From the NCBI RefSeq assembly GCF_001435975.1, contig NZ_AYYR01000023.1, positions 1 to 64,000 on the forward strand: a stretch of DNA of 64,000 nucleotides, read 5' to 3'. The DNA is from Secundilactobacillus collinoides DSM 20515 = JCM 1123. Lineage in GTDB: Bacteria > Bacillota > Bacilli > Lactobacillales > Lactobacillaceae. Shown one piece after another: positions 16,227-24,646 of the stretch (position 1 is its first letter; each line of letters starts with the position of its first letter). The notes beneath the pieces are model-generated. The model searched no databases, had not been told where the DNA came from, and saw nothing but the letters and a program-made list of their open reading frames with translations. The translations under genes were made by a program, and so were the position numbers.

Positions 16227-16340
16227 GCGCGGAGCAAGGCGCTTAAGGGGCGGAGCCTAACGGACTCTGAGCCAAAAAGTCCGGGTCTGACTTTTTGGCT
16301 CAGAGTCCGTTAGGCAGGAGCCCCTTGCCTTGCGGAGCGC
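16227..16340 (+). repeat. 114-nt hairpin element, copy 1 (after the ABC exporter)
   Basis: Layout: GCGC, GGA, GCAAGG, CGCTT, AAGGGGC, GGA, 27-nt arm (16255-16281), 7-nt loop cgggtct, 27-nt arm (16289-16315), AGGA, GCCCCTT, G, CCTTGC, GGA, GCGC, then GTTT. All four paired segments match perfectly in this copy. The GGA/AGGA and GGA/GGA pairs would form purine internal loops. The same segment lengths recur after polC and dnaJ. It may be a 3'-UTR RNA structure, a terminator lacking a T-run, or a small non-autonomous mobile element. Confidence 0.85.
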
Positions 16341-16387
16341 GTTTAGTCTCGAGGACAGAGATGAGCTGTATATAAAGGGTCTCTATT

Positions 16388-16449
16388 AGAAGTGCAGGAT
16401 ACCTGAGATAATATGATTACCATCTCAACTCAGCACTTCTTGTTTTTTT
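16388..16449 (+). terminator. Nested-hairpin terminator
   Basis: AGAAGTGC / GCACTTCT encloses an inner hairpin TGAGAT / ATCTCA and is followed by TTGTTTTTTT. It probably ends the ABC exporter transcript beyond the 114-nt element. Confidence 0.75.
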
Positions 16450-16557
16450 GCCAATCACATAAGCTGATACCCTTACCAAAACAACTCAGAAATGCTAATC
16501 AAACATCGTTCCTTTAGTGTCAGAAAAAGCGGTGGTGTCACTAACATGTGTATATTA

Positions 16558-16596
16558 CAAAAAGCTCAGCGTACGATTATACGCTGAGCTTTTTTG
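16558..16596. terminator. Bidirectional terminator upstream of plsC's 3' side
   Basis: AAAAAGCTCAGCGTA / TACGCTGAGCTTTTTT, a 14-15-bp near-perfect stem with a short loop. Works on either strand. Confidence 0.85.
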
Positions 16597-16714
16597 TGGG
16601 CACTGAGAATTAGCAAACCAAGTAAAACTTCTGGTTGACTGTTAGTCGAAGAGGCGGGCGGACTACTGTACCAAAACGTATTTCAACAAGACCGGGCGTC
16701 CCCTTGAAGCACGT

Positions 16715-17338
16715 TTATTTTTCCGTTACATCCTCATAGTGAAAATTCGGATCGATTTCCTTATCCAACTTATCGAAAGCGGATTGCATTTGTTTTTCCA
16801 CCTGTGCCAAACCGCCATCGTTTAGTTTCAGCTTCGGATCTACGTAGAACGGATCACCGAAGGACACGGTAACGGGTTTGCGGCTGAAGAGCGACTTGAA
16901 GGTTAACGGGCCTTGATACACAGTCGGCACGATTGGCACCTTCGACAGCTTAGCAATCACGGCCACACCGCCCTTAAGTTCCTGTGAATGGCGGGTACCT
17001 GACGGAAACATGACCAGTGACAGATCGTCATTTCGCAGCATTTTGACCGGGGTCTTGATTGCTGATGGACCAGGATGTTCACGATCGACAGGAAAAGCGT
17101 TGGCGTGGTTCAAAATAAACCTGAGAATTGGGTTTTTGAACAGTTCGATTTTGGCCATAAAGCTGAATTTTTTCGGGCTGGCAGCCAGTGCGTAGTAGAT
17201 CGGGTCAAACCAGGTCCGGTGGGGGCCGACCAGAATGTAGTTACCCTCTGGCAGGCGGTCCATATTGATGAAACGGTTGTTGCCGTTGACAACAAAAAGA
17301 ATGATTCTAACAAGAACACGTAAAAACGAGTAGAACAT
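16715..17338 (-). CDS. plsC: 1-acyl-sn-glycerol-3-phosphate acyltransferase, PlsC family
   Basis: A 207-aa protein. An N-terminal hydrophobic helix (~1-18) precedes the acyltransferase core: the catalytic H-x4-D as HRTWFD (~44-49), and the phosphate-binding block FPSGTRH, where many relatives have FPEGTRS, plus KGG and the VPIVPT segment. It would acylate lysophosphatidic acid at position 2 on the membrane, feeding phosphatidic acid to CdsA (encoded at 25.4 kb). Length is short but normal for Firmicutes PlsC. It is transcribed away from the divergent methyltransferase gene. Confidence 0.9.
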   Translation of the reverse strand: MFYSFLRVLVRIILFVVNGNNRFINMDRLPEGNYILVGPHRTWFDPIYYALAASPKKFSFMAKIELFKNPILRFILNHANAFPVDREHPGPSAIKTPVKMLRNDDLSLVMFPSGTRHSQELKGGVAVIAKLSKVPIVPTVYQGPLTFKSLFSRKPVTVSFGDPFYVDPKLKLNDGGLAQVEKQMQSAFDKLDKEIDPNFHYEDVTEK

Positions 17339-17414
17339 TGTGAAACCTCACTAACTTTAATGTTGTATAATGATAGCCTATATTATAATGATAATAGCGA
17401 CAAACATCAATGAA

Positions 17415-18203
17415 ATGGGTGATAATTTGGGGGATGTCAAACTCTTGGCTGACGAACGCGTCGATCAGCTGTACAGTCAAGATATTCAAATCATACAGAG
17501 CAGCCAGGTCTTTTCGTTCTCTCTGGATGCCGTACTGTTGGCTAACTTTGCAAAGGCACCAGCGAGTCCGAAGGGAAAACTGGTGGATCTGTGTGCAGGC
17601 AACGGCGCGGTGGGCTTGTTTATGGCGCCGCGAACGCGCGGAAAGATTGCCATGGTCGAACTTCAGCCGCGGTTGGCGGATATGGCGCAACGTTCAGTCG
17701 TGCTAAATGACCTAGCCGACAAGGTGACAGTGTATAACCAGGACCTCGCTATCATCACTGAACAGATTCCTAAGGACAGCATCGATGTGGTAACTTGCAA
17801 CCCGCCGTATTTTTCAGATCTGCCGGATAGCAAGAAGAATCCAAACAATTACTTGGCCATCGCACGCCACGAGATTGCGACAACACTCAATACTGTTCTG
17901 GCAACTACCAGCGATCTTCTAAAGATGAACGGGAAGGCCTATTTTGTGCACCGACCAGATCGATTAGTAGAATTATTGGCGCTGATGACGGCCAATCGAT
18001 TAGCGGCCAAGCGGCTCCAATTCGTTTATCCAAAGGCGGGACGTGATGCCAATATTGTCTTGGTTGAAGCCATCAAGGATGGTAAGGCGACGGGCTTGAA
18101 GATATTGCCGCCCATCATGACCTATGATGATCATGGTGATCATGGTGAGTACTCGCCAATCATTCACAAGATGCTTTACGGGGAGTCGACGACCAATGAG
18201 TGA
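17415..18203 (+). CDS. tRNA1(Val) (adenine37-N6)-methyltransferase family (YabB/TrmN6-like)
   Basis: About 262 aa. The ATG at 17415 is used, though a TTG at 17427 is also possible since the ribosome binding region is weak. S-adenosylmethionine-binding motif I is [13 protein letters not shown] (~residue 55), and the adenine N6 methylase motif NPPYF lies at ~125. Together with the N-terminal [11 protein letters not shown]...[13 protein letters not shown] this is the YabB/TrmN6 pattern. The enzyme methylates A37 of a tRNA; the target tRNA in this organism is not proven. It overlaps the GIY-YIG gene by 8 nt, the same pairing as yabB-yazA in Bacillus. Confidence 0.9.
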   Translation: MGDNLGDVKLLADERVDQLYSQDIQIIQSSQVFSFSLDAVLLANFAKAPASPKGKLVDLCAGNGAVGLFMAPRTRGKIAMVELQPRLADMAQRSVVLNDLADKVTVYNQDLAIITEQIPKDSIDVVTCNPPYFSDLPDSKKNPNNYLAIARHEIATTLNTVLATTSDLLKMNGKAYFVHRPDRLVELLALMTANRLAAKRLQFVYPKAGRDANIVLVEAIKDGKATGLKILPPIMTYDDHGDHGEYSPIIHKMLYGESTTNE

Positions 18204-18468
18204 CACTTATTATTTCTACGTGCTACTATGCGCAGACAACACGTTATACGGCGGGTTTACCAATGATGTTGCCCAACGGTTCCATCAGCATGAGATCGGT
18301 AAAGGCGCTAAGTATACCAGAGTGAAAAGCCGACACCCGCTGAAACTGATCTATTCACAAACATTTGACTCGAAGTCCGCGGCCCTCAAGGCAGAGTATG
18401 CGTTTAAGCATCAACCGCGCTCGCAAAAACTTGCATTTTTGGCACAACACGGAGTGACAGTAGAGTGA
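18196..18468 (+). CDS. GIY-YIG domain protein (YazA, UPF0213 family)
   Basis: A 90-aa single-domain protein. The ATG lies inside the end of the methyltransferase gene (8-nt overlap). The GIY-YIG signature appears as FYVLLCAD...[20 protein letters not shown] and Y-G-G-F correspond to the two strands, and the catalytic Arg (in QRF) and a Glu (AEYAFKH, ~65) follow. Proteins of this family look like small nucleases, but no cellular substrate is established. Its stop codon overlaps a candidate cre site for the downstream ldhD. Confidence 0.9.
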   Translation: MSDTYYFYVLLCADNTLYGGFTNDVAQRFHQHEIGKGAKYTRVKSRHPLKLIYSQTFDSKSAALKAEYAFKHQPRSQKLAFLAQHGVTVE

Positions 18469-18479
18469 AAGCGGTTTCT
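18466..18479 (+). promoter_or_regulatory. Candidate CcpA-binding (cre) site upstream of ldhD
   Basis: TGAAAGCGGTTTCT matches the consensus TGWAANCGNTNWCA at 13 of 14 positions. It overlaps the TGA stop of the GIY-YIG gene and lies ~35 nt upstream of the ldhD -35 box, a position that can permit activation by CcpA. Confidence 0.6.
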
Positions 18480-18512
18480 TGTGAAGTAATTCATATATTT
18501 CTATAAAAACGA

Positions 18513-18541
18513 TTATCAAAGGTTTTAAAACGTGATAGAAT
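18513..18541 (+). promoter_or_regulatory. Promoter of ldhD
   Basis: TTATCA, a 17-bp spacer and TAGAAT, with TGA before the -10 giving an extended -10. The start codon follows 33 nt downstream. Confidence 0.55.
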
Positions 18542-18573
18542 GATAACAGATTCTTTGAATGGAGGAAACAATT

Positions 18574-19569
18574 GTGAAAATTATTGCATATGGTATGCGT
18601 GACGATGAAATGCCTTACTTGGAACAATGGTCAAAAGACAACAACATCGAGGTTAAGGCCGTTAAAGAATTGTTGGACGAAAACACTGTTGACTTAGCTA
18701 ACGGCTACGATGGTGCGGTTGTCTATCAACAAAAGCCTTACACCGCTGAAGTATTGGACAAATTGGCTAGCTTCGGTATCAAGTCACTATCATTGCGTAA
18801 CGTTGGTGTTGATAACATTGATGCAGACGCTATCAAGCGTGACGGCATCAAGGTTACCAACGTCCCAGCATACTCACCAAACGCCATTGCTGAATTAACA
18901 GCAACGCAATTGATGCGTTTGATTCGTCGGACCAACACGTTCGATCGTAAAATCGCTAATGGTGACCTTCGCTGGGCACCAGACATTGCTGACGAACTGG
19001 ATCAAATGACTGTCGGTGTCATTGCCACTGGTCGTATCGGCCGTAAAGCAATCAACATTTACAGAGGCTTTGGTGCCAAGATCGTTGCTTACGATATCTA
19101 CCATAATCCAGAACTGGAAAAAGAAGGTATCTACGTTGACACCTTGGATGAATTATATGCTAAGGCCGACGTTATTTCCTTGCACTCACCAGCAACTAAG
19201 GAAAACGAACATATGTTGGACGATGAAGCATTCAGCAAGATGAAGGATGGCGTTTACATCTTGAACCCTGCTCGTGGTGCCCTGATCGATACCGACGCTT
19301 TGATTCGTGCCTTGGATTCTGGTAAGGTCGGCGCTGCTGCCTTGGATGTTTACGAAGACGAAGTTGGTATTTTCAACACTGACTTTGGTTCATTCGATGC
19401 TATTCCAGACGAACGTCTTAAGAATTTGCTGAAGCGCGAAAACGTTTTGGTTACCCCACATATTGCTTTCTACACCAAGACCGCTGCTAAGAACATGACA
19501 CAATTTGCCTTGACTAGCAACGTCAACTTGATTTCTAAGGGTACTGACGAAAGCGAAGTTAAATTTTAA
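18574..19569 (+). CDS. ldhD: D-lactate dehydrogenase
   Basis: A 331-aa protein starting at GTG, because GGAGG lies 8 nt upstream. It reduces pyruvate to D-lactate with NADH, regenerating NAD+ in fermentation. The N-terminal KIIAYGMRDDE and the overall pattern are those of lactobacillus D-LDH. The NAD-binding motif is VGVIATGRIGRK, and the catalytic triad is Arg in NPARGALID, Glu in DVYEDEVG and His in TPHIAFYT. Codon use is strongly biased to optimal codons, like the ribosomal genes nearby, implying very high expression. A cre site and an extended -10 promoter lie upstream and a terminator follows. Confidence 0.96.
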   Translation: MKIIAYGMRDDEMPYLEQWSKDNNIEVKAVKELLDENTVDLANGYDGAVVYQQKPYTAEVLDKLASFGIKSLSLRNVGVDNIDADAIKRDGIKVTNVPAYSPNAIAELTATQLMRLIRRTNTFDRKIANGDLRWAPDIADELDQMTVGVIATGRIGRKAINIYRGFGAKIVAYDIYHNPELEKEGIYVDTLDELYAKADVISLHSPATKENEHMLDDEAFSKMKDGVYILNPARGALIDTDALIRALDSGKVGAAALDVYEDEVGIFNTDFGSFDAIPDERLKNLLKRENVLVTPHIAFYTKTAAKNMTQFALTSNVNLISKGTDESEVKF

Positions 19570-19599
19570 TTTAACCTCACCTATAAAGTGAAATAAACG

Positions 19600-19638
19600 A
19601 AGAGGTTCTCGACAATAATGTTGAGAACCTCTTTTTTC
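19600..19638 (+). terminator. Terminator of ldhD
   Basis: AAGAGGTTCTC-g-ACA / TGT-t-GAGAACCTCTT with a 4-nt loop followed by six T. Confidence 0.9.
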
Positions 19639-19661
19639 ATCGCCAAATTAAAAAATACATC

Positions 19662-19694
19662 AAAAAAAGACCAACCCGAATTCAGGTTGGCCTT
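19662..19694 (-). terminator. Terminator of the HAD hydrolase gene (minus strand)
   Basis: On the minus strand AAGGCCAACC pairs with GGTTGGTCTT around an 8-nt loop, followed by five further T. Confidence 0.85.
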
Positions 19695-19700
19695 AAATGT

Positions 19701-20405
19701 CTAATATGTCGCTACGGACATGGCTTCCAACAAGTCAGCCAGTTCTTCAGTGGTCTCGACGGTTTGGTCAGGGATGAAGTTTGCGCCACGCAGTTCGGCG
19801 TGGCGGTGGTTAAACCAGAAGGCTTGCCAGCCAGCTTGCTTAGCCCCAATCATATCCGTATTGTAATTATCACCAATATAGACTGCTTCGTTTGCCTGCA
19901 GATCCAACATGCGATTAAAGTAGGTGAAAATCCGCGCATCGGGTTTTTGTAACCCGACTTCATCGGAAATCAACATCTTATCGCGGTCAATCCAGTGGTG
20001 CAGGTCTAACTGGAGTGCCTTTTTTGATTGTAGATCAGTCTCGCCGTTTGTAATCACGCCGAGCTGATAGTGCTCTTTCAATGATGATAGACAGCGCCGA
20101 ATATCGGCAAATAAATCGATATGGGTCAATTCTTGTCGGTAGTGTTCCCAAAAGCTTTCGCTATGGTCGCTCGTAAACGCTGGTAGTCCTAATTCATCTA
20201 GGACTGGGTCAACCTGACGAGCAAAAGTCGCTGTGTCGGTTGCCTGAATTGCTTGGTCAGTTGCTACTTTAAACGCGCGATACAACCGTTGAACCATCAC
20301 CTCTGATAGGTGGAGATCCTTATGGGTTGCTTCGACTGCTCGTTTGAAGGGCTTTAGCTGGTCATACAGGGTATCATCAAGATCAAAAACAACGGCTTTG
20401 ATCAT
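19701..20405 (-). CDS. HAD-superfamily hydrolase (YjjG/nucleotidase-like)
   Basis: A 234-aa protein; ATG at 20405 with AGGAGG 9 nt upstream. The HAD motifs are complete: motif I DLDDTLYD with both catalytic Asp, motif II Thr in GVITNGE, motif III Lys in LQKPDARIF, and motif IV GDNYNTD followed by MIGAKQAGW. An alpha-helical C1 cap sits between motifs I and II. This profile is close to YjjG-type pyrimidine 5'-nucleotidases, but HAD substrates cannot be read from sequence. Single gene with its own terminator. Confidence 0.88.
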   Translation of the reverse strand: MIKAVVFDLDDTLYDQLKPFKRAVEATHKDLHLSEVMVQRLYRAFKVATDQAIQATDTATFARQVDPVLDELGLPAFTSDHSESFWEHYRQELTHIDLFADIRRCLSSLKEHYQLGVITNGETDLQSKKALQLDLHHWIDRDKMLISDEVGLQKPDARIFTYFNRMLDLQANEAVYIGDNYNTDMIGAKQAGWQAFWFNHRHAELRGANFIPDQTVETTEELADLLEAMSVATY

Positions 20406-20497
20406 GGTTGGTTCCTCCTCACGCAGTTCTGCGACATCCATTGTAACATAATCGTAACACTTTACAAAATTAATTTTGGAATTCGTGTCAATTTGGC

Positions 20498-20526
20498 TTG
20501 CGATAGCGCTAAAAAACAGGTATACT
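20498..20526 (+). promoter_or_regulatory. Promoter of the rpsB operon
   Basis: TTGCGA, a 17-bp spacer and TATACT. Strong match, ~120 nt upstream of rpsB. Confidence 0.7.
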
Positions 20527-20532
20527 AATTAC

Positions 20533-20633
20533 CGGCTAATTGCCACAATTCACACCTCGCGCAATACGCTGGGCGGTGCTCTTCGGAGTTCCCGGTGTAA
20601 ATGAACGTGGGGGAGGATATAAACTAATTTAAT
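20533..20633 (+). promoter_or_regulatory. Structured leader of rpsB
   Basis: An outer stem (ATTCACACC with GGTGTAAAT, one mismatch) encloses two inner hairpins: one near CGCGCAATACGC, and one capped by CTC-TTCG-GAG with GGG/CCC below it. This is typical of autoregulatory ribosomal protein leaders, which bind the protein encoded. I infer S2-dependent control; the family of this fold is not identified. Confidence 0.45.
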
Positions 20634-20647
20634 GGAGGCTATATTTC

Positions 20648-21424
20648 ATGGCTGTTATCACAATGAAACAATTGCTTGAAGCTGGGGTCCACTTTGGTCA
20701 CCAGACGCGTCGTTGGAACCCAAAGATGAAGGAATACATCTTCACTGAACGTAACGGGATCTACATCATTGACTTACAAAAGACGGTTAAGTTGATCGAT
20801 GCTGCTTACAACTTCGTTAAGGACGAAGCATCTAAGGGTGCTGTTGTTCTGTTCGTTGGGACTAAGAAGCAAGCGCAAGACTCAATCGCTGAAGAAGCAA
20901 CCCGTGCTGGTCAATACTACGTTAACCACCGTTGGTTAGGTGGGACTTTGACCAACTGGAACACCATCCAAACTCGGATCAAGCGTCTTAAAGATTTGAA
21001 GAAGATGGCTGAAGATGGGACCTTTGATCGTCTTCCTAAGAAGGAAGTTTCCTTACTGAAGAAGCAAACTGACAAGTTGGAACGTTTCTTGGGCGGTATC
21101 GAAGATATGCCTAAGCTGCCTGACGTTATGTTTGTTGTTGATCCTCGCAAGGAACAAATTGCCGTTAAGGAAGCTCAAAAGTTGAACATTCCTATCGTTG
21201 CCATGGTTGATACCAACACTGACCCAGACGATATCGATGTTATCATTCCTTCTAACGATGACGCTATTCGTGCCGTTCGTTTGATCACCAGCAAGATGGC
21301 TGACGCTATCATCGAAGGTCGTCAAGGCGAAGACGAAGCAGCCCAAGCAGGCGACACTGACATGCAAGATGTTGTTGACGCTGTTGAAGGCGACAACGCT
21401 TCAAACGAAAACGCCGCAAAATAA
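20648..21424 (+). CDS. rpsB: 30S ribosomal protein S2
   Basis: A 258-aa protein, normal S2 length, with TGGAGG before ATG. The N-terminal [22 protein letters not shown] is the S2 signature, and GGTLTNW plus [19 protein letters not shown] are also diagnostic. The last ~35 residues are an acidic Glu/Asp/Ala tail. Highly optimised codons. It is followed by tsf after a ~140-nt gap that contains a hairpin. Confidence 0.98.
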   Translation: MAVITMKQLLEAGVHFGHQTRRWNPKMKEYIFTERNGIYIIDLQKTVKLIDAAYNFVKDEASKGAVVLFVGTKKQAQDSIAEEATRAGQYYVNHRWLGGTLTNWNTIQTRIKRLKDLKKMAEDGTFDRLPKKEVSLLKKQTDKLERFLGGIEDMPKLPDVMFVVDPRKEQIAVKEAQKLNIPIVAMVDTNTDPDDIDVIIPSNDDAIRAVRLITSKMADAIIEGRQGEDEAAQAGDTDMQDVVDAVEGDNASNENAAK

Positions 21425-21465
21425 TTTTTTACACTTACCATTAAGTTAAAAACAATATCAGTACT

Positions 21466-21520
21466 AGGCTGGCTGAAAAATGTGGACCCACGCGGCCTGA
21501 TATTTTCTGTCAGCCTTTTA
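21466..21520 (+). terminator. Attenuating hairpin between rpsB and tsf
   Basis: AGGCTG-CTGAAAAAT pairs with ATATTTTC-CAGCCT around a ~17-nt loop and is followed by TTTTATT. Probably partial termination that lowers tsf relative to rpsB. Confidence 0.65.
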
Positions 21521-21567
21521 TTGTGTTGAAGATTACTGAAACAGTACTCAATAAGGAGGCCAATTAA

Positions 21568-22449
21568 ATGGCAAGCATTACTGCAAAATTAGTTAAAGAA
21601 TTACGTGACAAGACCAGCGTTGGTATGATGGACGCTAAGAAGGCCTTGGTTGCTACTGATAGCGACATGGAAAAGGCTGTTGATTTCCTACGTGAAAAGG
21701 GTATCGCTAAAGCCGAAAAGAAGAGCGGCAACGTTGCTGCTAACGGTTTAGCACACATTACTGTTGATGGTAACGTGGCTGCTATCACTGAACTCAACTC
21801 AGAAACCGACTTCGTTGCAACTAACGACCGGTTTATCAACTTGGTGAACACAATCACTGACCTGATTGCTGCTAACAAGCCAGCTGATCTTGATGCTGCC
21901 ATGGCTTTGAAGAACGACAAAGGCCAATCAATCAACGATTTGATTGTTGAACAAACTCAAGTGACATCAGAAAAGACGACTTTGCGTCGGTTTACTGTTC
22001 TTGAAAAGCCCGATGGTGATGTCTTTGGCGCCTACCTGCACAATGGTGGCCAAATCGCTGCCTTGGTAGAACTTGAGGGTGCTGATGAATCAGTGGCTAA
22101 GAACGTCGCAATGCACGTTGCTGCCGTTAATCCTGAATTCGTTTCACGTGACGAGATTCCCGCAGAACGGTTGGATCACGAACGCGAAGTCTTGAAGAAG
22201 GAAGCCTTGAACGAAGGCAAACCTGAAAAGATTGTTGAAAAGATGGTTGAAGGCCGTCTCCGTAAGTTCTTGTCAGAAATCAGTTTAGCTGACCAAGAAT
22301 TTGTTATGGATTCTGACCAAACTGTTAGCCAGTATGTGGCTTCAAAGGGCGGCAAACTGAAAAAGTTTGTCCGTTACGAAGTTGGTGAAGGTATCGAAAA
22401 GAAGGTTGAAAACTTCGAAGACGAAGTGAACAGCCAAATTAACGGTTAA
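21568..22449 (+). CDS. tsf: Elongation factor Ts
   Basis: A 293-aa protein with AGGAGG before ATG. It is the nucleotide exchange factor that regenerates EF-Tu-GTP. The N-terminal UBA-like domain contains [16 protein letters not shown], and the core carries [10 protein letters not shown], whose TDFV contacts EF-Tu. Length matches Firmicutes EF-Ts. Optimal codon use. A terminator at 22467 follows. Confidence 0.98.
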   Translation: MASITAKLVKELRDKTSVGMMDAKKALVATDSDMEKAVDFLREKGIAKAEKKSGNVAANGLAHITVDGNVAAITELNSETDFVATNDRFINLVNTITDLIAANKPADLDAAMALKNDKGQSINDLIVEQTQVTSEKTTLRRFTVLEKPDGDVFGAYLHNGGQIAALVELEGADESVAKNVAMHVAAVNPEFVSRDEIPAERLDHEREVLKKEALNEGKPEKIVEKMVEGRLRKFLSEISLADQEFVMDSDQTVSQYVASKGGKLKKFVRYEVGEGIEKKVENFEDEVNSQING

Positions 22450-22466
22450 TCTGTACATTAAAGGGG

Positions 22467-22500
22467 GACTGGGGAATGGTAGATTTCCCAGTCTCTTTTC
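22467..22500 (+). terminator. Terminator of tsf
   Basis: GACTGGGGAA / TTTCCCAGTC with a ~7-nt loop, followed by TCTTTT. Confidence 0.8.
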
Positions 22501-22814
22501 GTGTGGCTAGAAATTTTGAAGAGGGTTGCACGGACCACTGGTTTCGTTGTAGCCTACAATTGAGGGTTCGTAGTCACTCGTTATACAATTCAAGCGATTG
22601 ACGGTACCAAAAAGTGTTCTTTCGTGAAATATAATCGTGGGCAGCTTACCGTTCTCAAACAACGTCGATGACTTATTTGCCGATGATTGAAAAACACAAG
22701 TGTTAAAAAAGCACAAATACGTCAAGCTTTTATGTAGTTTAACCGGATTACCGGTATCGAATTGTTGTCAATTATGATAAAATCAATCACAGACAAGCTA
22801 ATAGGAGGATCATA
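22501..22814. other. Gap between tsf and pyrH
   Basis: No supported gene. A minus-strand frame at 22507-22725 has neither a ribosome binding site nor a plausible start and looks like chance or debris. The last ~60 bases contain an AT-rich stretch suited to a pyrH promoter (TTGTCA at 22764, then TATGATAAAA), and AGGAGG precedes pyrH. Confidence 0.5.
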
Positions 22815-23537
22815 ATGACGGACTTAAAGTATAAGCGCATCATACTTAAACTGAGTGGTGAAGCCTTAGCAGGTGACCAAGGGTTTGGGATTCACCCACC
22901 GGTTATCAAAACGGTTGCTAAAGAAGTGAAGGATGTCTATGAACTCGGTCTTCAGATCGGCATCGTTGTCGGTGGCGGTAACATGTGGCGTGGCGAATCT
23001 GGTGCCCAAATGGGAATGGAACGTGCCCAAGCGGATTACATCGGGATGCTAGCTACCATCATGAACGCCCTGGCGTTACAGGATAATTTGGAGTCGTTGG
23101 ACGTGCCTACGCGGGTCCAGACCTCAATCGAGATGAGAGAAATTGCTGAACCTTACATTCGTCGTAAGGCAATTCGGCATCTTGAAAAAAACCGGGTCGT
23201 TATTTTTGCGGGTGGTACTGGTAGCCCGTACTTCTCAACTGATACGACCGCTGCATTGCGGGCAGCTGAAATCAACGCTGACGCTATTTTGATGGCTAAG
23301 AACGGTGTTGATGGGGTCTACTCTGCCGATCCTAACATTGACGCAAGCGCCGTAAAGTATGATCATTTGACCCAAATGGACATTATCAACAAAGGTCTGC
23401 ACGTTATGGATTCTACTGCCAGCACGTTGTCAATGGACAACGATATTCCGCTGGAAGTCTTTAACTTAAACAAGCCAGGTAACATTAAAAAAGTCGTTTT
23501 AGGTGAACAAATCGGTACAACTGTAAGGGGGAAATAA
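22815..23537 (+). CDS. pyrH: UMP kinase
   Basis: A 240-aa amino-acid-kinase-fold enzyme with AGGAGG before ATG. It phosphorylates UMP to UDP with ATP. Visible motifs: N-terminal [11 protein letters not shown], the [10 protein letters not shown] loop, [18 protein letters not shown] at the nucleotide site, and [12 protein letters not shown]. Full length. The frr gene starts 2 nt after its stop, so they are translationally coupled. Confidence 0.98.
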   Translation: MTDLKYKRIILKLSGEALAGDQGFGIHPPVIKTVAKEVKDVYELGLQIGIVVGGGNMWRGESGAQMGMERAQADYIGMLATIMNALALQDNLESLDVPTRVQTSIEMREIAEPYIRRKAIRHLEKNRVVIFAGGTGSPYFSTDTTAALRAAEINADAILMAKNGVDGVYSADPNIDASAVKYDHLTQMDIINKGLHVMDSTASTLSMDNDIPLEVFNLNKPGNIKKVVLGEQIGTTVRGK

Positions 23538-23539
23538 TT

Positions 23540-24097
23540 TTGGCTGAACCAATTATTGATGAAGCAAAACAAAAGATGAAGAAGGCTGAAGAAGCGCTTA
23601 GCCGCGAATTCGGTACGATCCGAGCTGGTCGCGCTAACGCTAGTTTATTGAGCCGTGTTACGGTTGACTATTACGGTGTCGAAACACCAATCAATCAGGT
23701 GGCTTCCATTACCACCCCAGAACCTCGGGTGATCATGGTCACCCCATTTGATAAGTCTTCATTGCAAGATGTCGAAAAGGGTATCATGGAATCTGACTTG
23801 GGCATCACACCCGCTAATGACGGGACTGCGATCCGGTTAGTTGTGCCGCAACTGACTGAAGAACGTCGTCAAGAACTTGCTAAGCAGGTTCGTGCCGTTG
23901 CTGAAACCGGCAAAGTTGCCGTTCGTAACGTTCGGCGCGAAGCGATGGACGCTGTTAAAAAGGGTCATAAAAATGGTGATTTCACCGACGATGATCTTCA
24001 CAATTTGGAAAAGAAAGTTCAAAATGTGACTGACGATGCCATTAAGGGTATTGATAAACTGACTGAAGAAAAAGAAACGGAAATCATTTCTGGTTAA
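23540..24097 (+). CDS. frr: Ribosome recycling factor
   Basis: A 185-aa protein starting at TTG with GGGGG upstream, 2 nt after pyrH. It splits post-termination ribosomes with EF-G. Diagnostic segments: [16 protein letters not shown], the [16 protein letters not shown] middle domain, and the C-terminal three-helix bundle [12 protein letters not shown]. Normal length. Confidence 0.98.
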   Translation: MAEPIIDEAKQKMKKAEEALSREFGTIRAGRANASLLSRVTVDYYGVETPINQVASITTPEPRVIMVTPFDKSSLQDVEKGIMESDLGITPANDGTAIRLVVPQLTEERRQELAKQVRAVAETGKVAVRNVRREAMDAVKKGHKNGDFTDDDLHNLEKKVQNVTDDAIKGIDKLTEEKETEIISG

Positions 24098-24127
24098 TCC
24101 GGAATCGAAAAAGGAAGGGATTATTAA

Positions 24128-24538
24128 ATGGCACAAGACGATGAAGCTGTTGAATTAACGCCAGGCACCCCCGAGTTTGAAAAAATGGTTTTTAAGTTGA
24201 ACCAAGAGGTCAACGCAGAAAACTTAGCAATCTTGAACTACGATGGTAACGAATTACAAGAAATCGAAAAGGGCGTTTATGCACAACCCGCCTATGTTGC
24301 CGATGACTTTAACTTATTCTTTATCGTCACTCAATTGATTGAGGACGACTGGATCGTTGCCTTCTCTCAAGCAACGATTGAAAATGAGAGTGATATTACG
24401 GATTTAAGTGAACCCATTCCAACTGGTAAAGGGTTAAACATGTTGGGTAACCAAAGTCCTGATGATGCGAACAAGCTGTTACAATACTTCAATACATTAT
24501 CAGACGCCAATCGCGGCGAATGGCGATTACTTCAGTAA
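24128..24538 (+). CDS. Hypothetical acidic protein between frr and uppS
   Basis: A 136-aa protein with AAGGAAGG before ATG. It is strongly acidic (many Asp/Glu, few Lys/Arg), starts with an Asp/Glu run, has a beta-rich middle (FNLFFIVTQL, DDWIVAFSQA) and no signal or membrane segment. It lies in the conserved recycling/isoprenoid block after frr and is followed by its own terminator, so it is probably part of the pyrH-frr transcript. I do not recognise the family. Confidence 0.75.
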   Translation: MAQDDEAVELTPGTPEFEKMVFKLNQEVNAENLAILNYDGNELQEIEKGVYAQPAYVADDFNLFFIVTQLIEDDWIVAFSQATIENESDITDLSEPIPTGKGLNMLGNQSPDDANKLLQYFNTLSDANRGEWRLLQ

Positions 24539-24573
24539 GCTTATTTTAAATTCTGTTAAATATCATCGTTCAG

Positions 24574-24606
24574 GCAGAGTTGGAATAGTCGCCAACTCTG
24601 TTTTTT
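24574..24606 (+). terminator. Terminator before uppS
   Basis: CAGAGTTGG / CCAACTCTG with an 8-nt loop, followed by six T. Confidence 0.85.
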
Positions 24607-24646
24607 GGTATGATAAGCTTTTGGAAGTCAATATGGAGGTGCCACT

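Larger units (their letters stand above)
16341..16714. other. Intergenic region with two terminators
   Basis: No protein gene is supported. The stretch carries a nested-hairpin terminator (16388-16449) and a bidirectional terminator (16558-16596). Between them lies an inverted repeat TTAGTG ... CACTAA (about 16515-16550). Confidence 0.6.

Noticed and set aside
16227-16340. Reading the hairpin elements as a CRISPR array
   Set aside because: The copies are tens of kilobases apart, each a single palindrome without repeat-spacer units, and no cas genes are present.
22507-22725. Minus-strand frame of 72 codons between tsf and pyrH
   Set aside because: Its TTG start has no ribosome binding site, it sits between a terminator and the pyrH promoter, and no domain pattern is visible. 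Chance or debris is more likely.
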